Source: JBMDXB01 sp048594975
GTDB taxonomy: Bacteria > Acidobacteriota > Vicinamibacteria > Vicinamibacterales > 2-12-FULL-66-21
DNA: 64,000 nucleotides
Assembly: GCA_048594975.1 (NCBI GenBank)
Contig: JBMDXQ010000104.1
Location: forward strand, 1-64,000
Direction: 5' to 3'
In this document: positions 41,830-49,367 of the stretch, in pieces
How the letters are laid out: the number at the start of each line of letters is the position of its first letter
Numbering within the stretch: position 1 is the first letter of the stretch
The notes under the pieces: model-generated
Seen by the model: only the letters and a program-made list of their open reading frames with translations
What the model was told of the DNA's origin: nothing
Database searches by the model: none
Translations under genes and position numbers: made by a program

Positions 41830-43254
41830 TCACAGCGTCTTGAGGAACTCGATGAGCGCCTGCTTCTCGGCGGCGCTCAGCTCGACGCCGTACAGGTGAC
41901 CGCCGTTGCCGTTGCCGGGCCGGGCTGTGTCGTACATCGCGCCCATCTGCGCCGCGATCTCCCCGGAAGAGACGAAGCCCACGTGCTGCGGGTCGTAGAC
42001 GTCGTACCCGCGGTAGAAACGCGGCGTTCGGTTCGCTGCCCGCTCGAGCAGGTCGTGCAGTGTCGGCACTGACCCGTTGTGCAGGAATGGGGCGCGCAGC
42101 CAGATGCCGTCGAGCGGCACGGCCACGTAGCCGTTCGTCTTGCGGAACGCACCGAAGTCCCACGGGTAGCGGTCGGCAAAAGCGTTGTAGGCATTTGCGG
42201 CCGCTGCGGTCCACATATCCAGGCGATGCCGATCAGTGCCGACCTCGTCCACGGGTATGACCGAGCCGGTCCGCGATCCGCCCGGGGCATGGCACTGCGC
42301 GCACTGCCCTTCGAAGACGGGCCGGCCGCGCGCCGCCAGGGCACGGTCGATCTCGAACGGGTAGGGGGCCGGCGGCACGCCGAGGAGCCATTTTTCGACG
42401 CGTTCCAGGTTGGAGAGCGCGATCGACTTGCGGCTCGCGCCGTCGCCGATGGCGCTGCTCAGGACCGACTCGCGCAGCGACGTGGTCAGGCCATCCCAGT
42501 GGAGCGACATGCCCGCGCGCGCCTTCATGTTCCAGATCGGCACCATGTCCGAGTTGCCGACCGTCGTGTCCACCGGCTGTTTGAGGATGCGGAACTTCAC
42601 CGGGTTGAACGGGTCGATGCGTCCCGGGCCCCAGTCTGGGTTGCGGTCCATCCAGGCGTACTCGCGCTTCTGCCGTAGCAGTGCCTTCCGCGTCCCCGGG
42701 ATGAACAGGTAGCGGTACCGCATCCGCTCGGCCCACGAGAGGCGCGTGATCCTGGAGATGGCCGGCAGGAGCGTGTCCCCGTCGAACCGCGGATCCTCGG
42801 CTGCGGCCTGCAGGAACCGAACGTAGGCCTGCGGGTTGATCAGGTGCCCGGGCCCGGCGGCGACGAGCCGCCTGGCCCCCCCTGGCTCGGTCCTGAACGC
42901 TGCCGTGTGGCAGAACGCGCAGTTGATCGCTACGCGCGGCCCCCCGGGGAGGTTCGCCTTCGCGAAGCCGACCGGCAGCTCGCGCCCCGGCTCCCAGACG
43001 AACCCGAAGGCGCTGTAGCCGCCGGGCCGCGGCAGCTTGTCGGCGAACACCCGCGGGAGCACCTGCCAGATCCAGTAGGGGATGCCCTCTTCGGACTCGA
43101 TGCCGACCGAACCGTACTTGAACTGCTCCTCGGGATCCTCGAACACCGGCGCCCCGGACGATCCGCGGCCGCGGGCGGCGCAGGCGACCAGCAGCACGCA
43201 CCACAGCGCGGCGATCAGGCGGACGGCGGCGGAAGGCGAGCTCGTCATCGGCAT
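41830..43254 (-). CDS. Di-haem cytochrome c peroxidase/RoxA-like lipoprotein
   Basis: The 474-residue protein has a lipoprotein-type signal (VRLIAALWCVLLVACAAR, lipobox VAC). Two haem motifs follow: CAFCH at residues 112-116 and CAQCH at 318-322. The pattern 'LPLDGIWLRAPFLHNGSVPT' near the C-terminus is shared by the MauG/CCP/RoxA superfamily. It probably acts in the periplasm, tethered to a membrane, as a peroxidase or oxygenase partner. It is the last gene of a four-gene operon, 7 bases after a close paralogue (shared IPYWIWQVLPRVF/LPYWIWRVLPTIF near the N-terminus and identical LIEFLKTL/LLEYLKTL endings). The substrate is unknown. Confidence 0.8.
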   Translation of the reverse strand: MPMTSSPSAAVRLIAALWCVLLVACAARGRGSSGAPVFEDPEEQFKYGSVGIESEEGIPYWIWQVLPRVFADKLPRPGGYSAFGFVWEPGRELPVGFAKANLPGGPRVAINCAFCHTAAFRTEPGGARRLVAAGPGHLINPQAYVRFLQAAAEDPRFDGDTLLPAISRITRLSWAERMRYRYLFIPGTRKALLRQKREYAWMDRNPDWGPGRIDPFNPVKFRILKQPVDTTVGNSDMVPIWNMKARAGMSLHWDGLTTSLRESVLSSAIGDGASRKSIALSNLERVEKWLLGVPPAPYPFEIDRALAARGRPVFEGQCAQCHAPGGSRTGSVIPVDEVGTDRHRLDMWTAAAANAYNAFADRYPWDFGAFRKTNGYVAVPLDGIWLRAPFLHNGSVPTLHDLLERAANRTPRFYRGYDVYDPQHVGFVSSGEIAAQMGAMYDTARPGNGNGGHLYGVELSAAEKQALIEFLKTL

Positions 43255-43261
43255 CCGCGCG

Positions 43262-44677
43262 TCACAGGGTCTTGAGGTACTCGAGGAGCGCGAGGCGCTG
43301 CGCGGCCGGCAGCGTGCTGCCGTAGACGTGGCCGGCGTTGCCGTTGCCCTTCACCGTCGTGTCGAAGGGGACGCCTTCGCCCTCGGCCTGCGGTCCGCTC
43401 GAGACGAACCCGACGTTCTCCCAGTCATAGACGTCGTAACCGCGGAAGAAGGTGCGCGGGCGTTCCTCGGGGAAGAGCAGCGCGCGCAGCGTCGGCACGG
43501 ACCCGTTGTGCAGGTACGGCGCGCGCAGCCACAGGCCGTCGAGCGGCATGTTGGCGTAGCCGTTCGTCTTGCGGAACCGCTTGAACTGCCACGGCCGGCC
43601 GCGGCCGATGGTGTTCATGCGCGGCGCGAGCTCCGCCGTGAACGAGCGCAGCCGCTCCGAGTCGGTGCCGACCTCGGCGATCTCGGTGACCTGGCCGACG
43701 CTTGGCCCGCCGACCGCGTGGCAGCCCGCGCAGGCCTGGTCGTAGACGCGCCGCCCCTCCTCGGCCTTCGAGCGGTCCACACGGGCGGCGGGGTACTGCG
43801 GCGGCTTCAAGTCGAGGATCCACTCCTCGATGCGCGCCATGGACGCGAGGTCGAGCGAGTCGGCCGTAGCCCCGGCGCCGATCGCTGCGCTCTTGTTCCG
43901 CTCCTCGACCGAGTCGTTGTTGCCGTCCCAGTGCAGCCACATGCCGCGGCGCATCCGCTGGTTCCAGAGCGACGGCAGGTCGACGGTGCCGACGGTGTCG
44001 TCCATCGGCAGCCTGAGGAACACCTTGTAGGGATTGAACGTGTCCACCCGGCCGACGCCCTGCGGCGGGCGCGTGTCGAACCACGAGTTCTCCCGCGCGC
44101 GGTCCAGGATGCCGTCGCGCGTCGCGCCGACCACGAACAGCCGGTAGAGGAGGCGGTTGAACCACGAGATGCGCGCGTTCTCCTTGCGGATCGCCTCCAT
44201 GATGGTGCCGTAGTTGAAGCGCGGATCGCGGGCGGCCGCGGTGAGGAAATTGGCGTACCCCTGCAGGTCCATCTGGTTGGCAGGCATGCCCGAGATGATC
44301 TGCCGCGCGCTGGTCGGCGTCTCGCGCAACGTGCCCACGTGGCACGTGGCGCAGTTCAGGCCGACGCGCGCGAATCGGCCCGGCTTGTAAGACGTGCCGA
44401 TCGGCCGTCCGTGCGGCTTCCCGTCAGAGACGAACCCGATTCGCTCGTACCCGGTGCCGGGCCGTTTCGGCAACTTGTCTTCGAAGATCGTCGGCAGCAC
44501 CCGCCAGATCCAGTAGGGCAGCCCGACCCGCTCCTCGGTGCCGATCGACCCGTAGCGGAAGTGATCGTCGATGTTCGGAAAGGACGCGGCGTCCTTCTCG
44601 GGCGCCTGCGCATGCAGCGAGGCAGCCAGCAGCAGCGACAGCGCCGCGAGAAGCAACAGGGGTGTGCGTCGGGGCAT
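43262..44677 (-). CDS. Periplasmic di-haem cytochrome c peroxidase/RoxA-like protein
   Basis: The 471-residue protein has a cleavable signal (RRTPLLLLAALSLLLAASLH-AQA). Haem motifs are CATCH (residues 109-113) and CAGCH (316-320), and it shares the late 'LDGLWLRAPYLHNGSVPTLR' segment with its downstream paralogue, with which it aligns over most of its length. The pair probably arose by tandem duplication, one soluble and one lipid-anchored. It lies 13 bases after the flavoprotein gene in the same operon. Likely role: electron transfer or peroxidase-type oxidation coupled to the RoxA-like protein. Confidence 0.8.
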   Translation of the reverse strand: MPRRTPLLLLAALSLLLAASLHAQAPEKDAASFPNIDDHFRYGSIGTEERVGLPYWIWRVLPTIFEDKLPKRPGTGYERIGFVSDGKPHGRPIGTSYKPGRFARVGLNCATCHVGTLRETPTSARQIISGMPANQMDLQGYANFLTAAARDPRFNYGTIMEAIRKENARISWFNRLLYRLFVVGATRDGILDRARENSWFDTRPPQGVGRVDTFNPYKVFLRLPMDDTVGTVDLPSLWNQRMRRGMWLHWDGNNDSVEERNKSAAIGAGATADSLDLASMARIEEWILDLKPPQYPAARVDRSKAEEGRRVYDQACAGCHAVGGPSVGQVTEIAEVGTDSERLRSFTAELAPRMNTIGRGRPWQFKRFRKTNGYANMPLDGLWLRAPYLHNGSVPTLRALLFPEERPRTFFRGYDVYDWENVGFVSSGPQAEGEGVPFDTTVKGNGNAGHVYGSTLPAAQRLALLEYLKTL

Positions 44678-44690
44678 CGGAAGCGCGGCC

Positions 44691-46145
44691 TCAGACGAAC
44701 GGCGGCGGATCGAACACGGTCATGATCTGCCGTATCATCTCTTCTCGCGAGGAGAAGCGCGAGGGCTCGTAGCAGCCGAGCGGGTTCTCGACCGCGTTCA
44801 CCAGGCACTTGTTGCAGTAGGTGCACGGCCGCTCCGGCCGCGCCGCGCCGCCCGCGAAGGTCTTTACCAGGTCGTTGTTGGCGATGAGCGGGCGCGCGAT
44901 GCTCACCGCGTCGCACAGCCCGTCGGCCAGCGCCTGTTCGATGACGGTGGCGGTCTGGAACCCGCCCGTGCACAGCACCGGCACCTTCACCGCCTGCTTG
45001 ATCCGGTGCGCGTCCGGCAGGTTCATGCCCTCGATGCCCTTGAAGTCGCCTCGCGCCCGCTCCCAGCGCCGCTGGAAGAGCGGCCCGGTCAGCCGTCCGC
45101 GGAAGAACAGGTAGTTGCGGAAGGTCAGCATGCCGCTCGCGACGAGCGTGTCGTAGGTCTTGCGCAGTTCGTCGAGCGGCAGGTCGCCCGCCGGGTTCTT
45201 CGGGTGCGGGAAATAGCTGCCGGTGGAGACGTGGATGGCGTCCACACCGGCCTCTTCCAGCCACCGGCACACCTGGATCGAGTCCTCCAGCGTGTTCCCC
45301 TTCCCCTCGTCATCGTCCAGCGCGTCGTTGTAGTCGATGGCGCTGATCTTCATCTGCAGGTGGAAGTCGCGGCCGACCTCCTGGCGGATGGCCCGGACGA
45401 TGTCGAGCAGGAAGCGCGCGCGGTTCTCGAGGCTGTCGCCGTATTCGTCCTTGCGGTCGTTGATGCCGGAGCTGAGAAACTGGGTGATGAGGTAGCCGTT
45501 GGCCCCGTGCAGTTCCACGCCGTCGACGCCCGCCTCGCGCGCGCGGCGTGCGCCCTGGCCGAAGGCCGCCGCCACCTCGCGAATCTGCGCGAGGGTCATG
45601 CGCTCGCACTCGAAGCCGTGCAGCGGATCGCGCTTGTCGGTCGAGCTCAGACCCTTGGCGAACTCGATTCCAGGCAGGTCGCGCTGCCGCCCGCCGTGAC
45701 TGAGCTGGATGAGGTACTTGCAGTCGCTCTCGCCGTGCACCTGCCTGGCCAGTTCGCGCCAGAACGGGATCCGCTGATCGGTGTCGATCGTCGCGTAGTT
45801 CGGCATGATCCGGCCGCGAATCGCCACAGGCACGAACGAGGAGATGATCGCGCCGACGCCGCCGCGGGCAAACTTCAGCTCCCAATTGATGCGCGTCTGC
45901 GTGCCGGAGCCGTCGTAGTTGTCGAACCGCCCGGAGACGTTCGACCGGAACACGCGGTTCTTCACCGTCAGGTTCCGGAACGCGAGCGGTGCAAAGAGGT
46001 GAGGGTAGAGTGTGCCGCCGGGCGCTGGCGAGGCCGATCCGCCGGGCGTCGCGCGCGCGATCGCTGGCGTGGCCGACGAGGCGGCCGGGCGTGCCAGCGC
46101 TACCGCCACGCCCACGACCTCGAGGAGACGTCGCCGGGAAATCAT
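44691..46145 (-). CDS. Tat-exported old-yellow-enzyme/NADH:flavin oxidoreductase-like protein
   Basis: The 484-residue protein starts MISRRRLLEVVGVAVALA, a twin-arginine signal, and the ATG has AGGAGGATTCG upstream; a further-upstream in-frame ATG is less well placed. The body is an FMN-binding TIM barrel: LFAPLAFRNLTVKNRVFRSN, QLSHGGRQ, GVDGVELHGANGYLITQFLS, and a late VPVLCTGGFQTATVIEQAL. It ends with CTYCNKC plus a later Cys, an Fe-S cluster motif as in 2,4-dienoyl-CoA reductase-type relatives. Tat export implies cofactors are loaded before secretion to the periplasm. Position between haem proteins suggests it exchanges electrons with them or reduces the same pathway's products. Confidence 0.8.
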   Translation of the reverse strand: MISRRRLLEVVGVAVALARPAASSATPAIARATPGGSASPAPGGTLYPHLFAPLAFRNLTVKNRVFRSNVSGRFDNYDGSGTQTRINWELKFARGGVGAIISSFVPVAIRGRIMPNYATIDTDQRIPFWRELARQVHGESDCKYLIQLSHGGRQRDLPGIEFAKGLSSTDKRDPLHGFECERMTLAQIREVAAAFGQGARRAREAGVDGVELHGANGYLITQFLSSGINDRKDEYGDSLENRARFLLDIVRAIRQEVGRDFHLQMKISAIDYNDALDDDEGKGNTLEDSIQVCRWLEEAGVDAIHVSTGSYFPHPKNPAGDLPLDELRKTYDTLVASGMLTFRNYLFFRGRLTGPLFQRRWERARGDFKGIEGMNLPDAHRIKQAVKVPVLCTGGFQTATVIEQALADGLCDAVSIARPLIANNDLVKTFAGGAARPERPCTYCNKCLVNAVENPLGCYEPSRFSSREEMIRQIMTVFDPPPFV

Positions 46146-46169
46146 CGAATCCTCCTGCCGCTCGGGCAC

Positions 46170-48116
46170 TCAGAACGTCTTCAGGAACTCGATCAGGGCA
46201 CGCTTGTCCTCGTCCGGCAGATCGGTGCCAAACAGGTGGCCGCGGTCGAGGATGAAGTCCGGCGCCTGGTTGCGCTGTACCAGGCCGTTGAAGAGCTTCT
46301 TGTCCGAGAGCAGGTTCAGCACCACCCGGTTCTGCGCGATGCGCGGGACCTCGCGTGGATCGACGCGGGCGATCAGGTCGACCGGCGTGCCCGCCGGGAT
46401 CGTCAGCGGCCGATCGCGTCCCGGGATGCGCAGCACGGTGTCGATCGACGTGACGATGATCGACTGCACGCCCAGCCGGCGCTCCGGCCACAGGAGTTTC
46501 TCGGTCGCGTCGTAGAAGGCGAGCATGCGGCCGCGGACCGACGGATCCTTGATGTAGGTACCGAGCGCGTTGTTGTGGAGGTAGGGCGCGGTCGCCCAGA
46601 TGGAGACGAGCGTCGGGGTGCGGTAGTAACCCCTTCCGCCCCCCTTCAGCTCGAACTCGATCGGGTTCTTCGGGTCACGCGGGTTGTACAGGTTCCGGAG
46701 CTTGCCGATCGGCTTCTGCTGCTTGTAGGTGCGGGACGAGAACTGCGCCCAGACCTGGCCCTCGATGGCGTTGGTCGCCATCGCCCGCGCGATGTTCGTG
46801 CCCAGCATGTCTACCGGGTAGCGACGATCGTCGGACAGGAAGTTGTTCTCGAGGAAATCGGGGGCGAGCACGGCCTCGCGGTACCAGGCGCCCGTCTTCT
46901 GCGCATCGGCGGCGATCTCCGCCGGCGGCTGCTTGCTCGAGTGGCAGCGCGCACATTTGTCGGCGAACGCCAGCTTGCCACGCCGCAGCGTGTCCGCCTC
47001 GGCGGTCTGGTACACGGATCCTCCCGGCGCGTCCTTGAGGTACATCGGCCGGATCGTCTTCAGGAACGCCTCGGCGTCGGCCATGCGCGCCTCGGTGGCG
47101 CGCCACTCCTCGCAGGTCTTGCGCGCGTGCTCCAGCTCGAAGGTCTTCTGCGGCTGGCGCCCCATGACCGGGTCGTGCAGCGTGAGCCAGTAATCCGAGC
47201 ACATGCCGATGTTCACGTAGACGCGCAGCGACGCGCCGGCGACCCCGATCGAGTCGGCGCCGTCCTTCAGGATGTGGTGCACCGGCACCGTCTTGCCGTC
47301 GGCCATCACCTCGAGCTGCGTCGGCCGGTACGCGAGGTTGAAGATGGAATTGATCGCGTTCGGGTTGTTGATGTGGTCGGTGGCGAACCGCGACGTGTCG
47401 GACGTGCCGGCCGGCTGCCGGTTGCCCACGTGCCAGCGGAAGTCGGTCGCCGGCATGCGCAGGTTGAACAGCCGCCCCTCCTCCCAGTACTGGTTGCCGA
47501 TGGCGCCCGCCAGGTTGGCCCAGGCCGCCGCCTCCGGGTTCTCCGGCGGATTCAGAGGGTTGAACCCGATGTGGCAGAAGCCGCACGCCATGCCGATCAG
47601 GTACGGCGGCTCGGTCGAGCCCGGGTGCTTGAAGTACTCCTCCGCGGTCGTCCACTTCGCCTGGTCGAAGCGGGGATTCGGGAACTTCCGCAGGCCGACG
47701 ATGCCCGACGGCTCGCCGGGGATGCCGGGTACCGTCGGCTGCTCGCACTGGTCCATCCACAATCCGTACTTGTCCGGAGCGGTCGCCGCGCGGCAGCCCG
47801 GCTGCGTGATGGCGCCGAGCGTGACGAACCGCCGGCCGTGCAGCCGCGAATCGACGTAGGCGAGCAGGTTGACGTTGCCCTCGGTGAGCTGCGCCATCCT
47901 GACCCAGAACTTCTCATTGCCCCCCGTCCAGAAGTACCAGGTGTCGCGCCCGGCGCGCTGCTGGTCGGTGAGGTAGGCGTAGCCATACGGGTCCTTGGTG
48001 TCGTTTCCGGACCGCGCCGTCTGCGCGCTGCCGCGCACGTCGAGCAGCAGCACCAGCAGGATCGCCAGCATCCAGATCGTTCCGGCCGTGACGGCGATGA
48101 GCCCTTGGTTCTTCAT
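46170..48116 (-). CDS. RoxA/RoxB-like di-haem oxygenase
   Basis: The 648-residue protein has an N-terminal hydrophobic signal or anchor (LIAVTAGTIWMLAILLVLLL). Haem motifs are CGFCH (residues 178-182) and CARCH (388-392); this 210-residue spacing and the length are close to those of the rubber oxygenase RoxA. The segment CHIGFNPLNPPENPE followed by IGNQYWEEG is typical of RoxA/RoxB relatives. Those enzymes cleave poly(cis-1,4-isoprene) with O2; homologues in other phyla have unknown substrates, so I give only the family. GAGGA precedes the ATG. It is the first gene of a four-gene operon with the flavoprotein and two di-haem paralogues. Confidence 0.8.
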   Translation of the reverse strand: MKNQGLIAVTAGTIWMLAILLVLLLDVRGSAQTARSGNDTKDPYGYAYLTDQQRAGRDTWYFWTGGNEKFWVRMAQLTEGNVNLLAYVDSRLHGRRFVTLGAITQPGCRAATAPDKYGLWMDQCEQPTVPGIPGEPSGIVGLRKFPNPRFDQAKWTTAEEYFKHPGSTEPPYLIGMACGFCHIGFNPLNPPENPEAAAWANLAGAIGNQYWEEGRLFNLRMPATDFRWHVGNRQPAGTSDTSRFATDHINNPNAINSIFNLAYRPTQLEVMADGKTVPVHHILKDGADSIGVAGASLRVYVNIGMCSDYWLTLHDPVMGRQPQKTFELEHARKTCEEWRATEARMADAEAFLKTIRPMYLKDAPGGSVYQTAEADTLRRGKLAFADKCARCHSSKQPPAEIAADAQKTGAWYREAVLAPDFLENNFLSDDRRYPVDMLGTNIARAMATNAIEGQVWAQFSSRTYKQQKPIGKLRNLYNPRDPKNPIEFELKGGGRGYYRTPTLVSIWATAPYLHNNALGTYIKDPSVRGRMLAFYDATEKLLWPERRLGVQSIIVTSIDTVLRIPGRDRPLTIPAGTPVDLIARVDPREVPRIAQNRVVLNLLSDKKLFNGLVQRNQAPDFILDRGHLFGTDLPDEDKRALIEFLKTF

Positions 48117-48665
48117 GTGGTCCTCGACAGGTCGGGTTAAACGGCGCGCCGACGCACGCGATTTCCGCAGGCCGGTCGCGACGCCGGCGGATCACGGATC
48201 GCAGGCGTGATCCGAACGCCCGGCGGATCGCGGGCCGGCCGGGGCGGCAGACGTAAAACCGTGCCCTGGACGTGGGCTGTCGGCTTCCTGACACCGCGGA
48301 GAGCGTGCCTGGTAGCGACAACGACATTTCGTCCGCGACCGAACGTCAGGAGCTTTGGGAGTGCGTGCCGCCAGGGATCGTGCTCGATGGCGCCCGACGG
48401 ACCGCGGCGGGAGCCGCCGGTCGAGGGCGTACCACGAGCGGGAGACCACCCGTGCGCCGTATGCGCGTCATCCTCGGGCCCCCGGCACGGGTTGTCAATA
48501 GGAAATCTTGTAAAGGCGGCGGTTGGACACCGGACGCGAGCTGGCACCCTCGCGGAAACGGGCGCTGGCGCTCACGCGAACGCGGGGGTGGGTACGGCCC
48601 GGGAAGGGGTCACCGCACAGGCCGCTGGCTGCGCGCGCCCTCGAACTGCACCGACCTGCCGAGGT
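48117..48665. other. No recognisable gene
   Basis: About 550 bases lie upstream of the RoxA-like operon. No frame has plausible composition and no RNA or repeat was recognised. The operon promoter should lie here, but no clear -35/-10 pair was found. Confidence 0.35.
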
Positions 48666-49146
48666 CTAGTAATGGGTCCATCGATCGAGCTGACTGAAGA
48701 TCCTGCCACGCCAGGTGTTCGCGTAGATCGAGAGCACGTGGTGCCAGCTACGTGTCTGTCCACTGCTGCTCCCACTCGTACGGAGTTCCGCAGAAGTCGA
48801 TCGCCGGCAGGCCGCGCGCGATCATCCGTTCAACGACGCGAGGCGCAGGAACGTGGCGGGGCTCAGGAGCCGATGGCGCGCGGCACATCTGGGTCTTCAG
48901 ATAGTAGTACGTGCCCCGTTGGATGCATCCCAGGTTGTGCGCGATCGGCTCGTCGTCGAGCATCAGCAGTTGCAGGTGAACGTGACCGGCCCCCGCGGCT
49001 GCGCGTCCCTGCTCGCGGTAGAGCGCCGCCTCGTACGGCACCAGCGCTGATCGCCGCGGCGTTTGCAGCCACGGCTCGATTATTTTGCCCAACGCCGCTG
49101 CGCCTGCGTTACGTTCCGCCCAGGACGGACCGGAAGCCGCTGACAT
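48666..49146 (-). pseudogene. Decayed GNAT (CelD/BioF2-like) acetyltransferase, C-terminal part
   Basis: The minus strand encodes conserved GNAT pieces in alternating frames. LLMLDDEPIAHNLGCIQRGT continuing YYYLKTQ is followed, one frame over, by RLLSPATFLRL. The original frame then resumes with RVVERMIARGLPAIDFCGTP and YEWEQQW. After another shift near 48750 come WHHVLSIYANTWRGRIFSQL and DRWTHY before a stop. This order is that of the C-terminal half of the acetyltransferase family used in exopolysaccharide and cellulose biosynthesis (CelD-like). At least three frame changes and a missing N-terminal half show that the gene is dead. Confidence 0.65.
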
Positions 49147-49367
49147 GAGCACCCGCCGAGGTCCGCGAGGGAAGCGAAGGCGCGCCCGCGGCCGATTCCT
49201 CATCCCCACTGTTGAATTTGTCTACACGCGTCGTGGCACTCGCCCCCGAGCGCCAACGGATCACGGATCTTCAGTTTCCTGCGAACCCTGGCCCAGCCGC
49301 ACGACGTATGATGTCACCGGCTTTACTGCTTTCCCCTCCAGGCCAGCCCGATCACCCGGAGGTACGC

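Noticed and set aside
44571..48140. Open plus-strand frame of about 1190 codons opposite the redox operon
   Set aside because: It is antisense to four well-supported genes with haem, flavin and Tat motifs; its translation is Arg/Val/Leu-rich with no domain pattern, a known artefact of GC-rich coding DNA.
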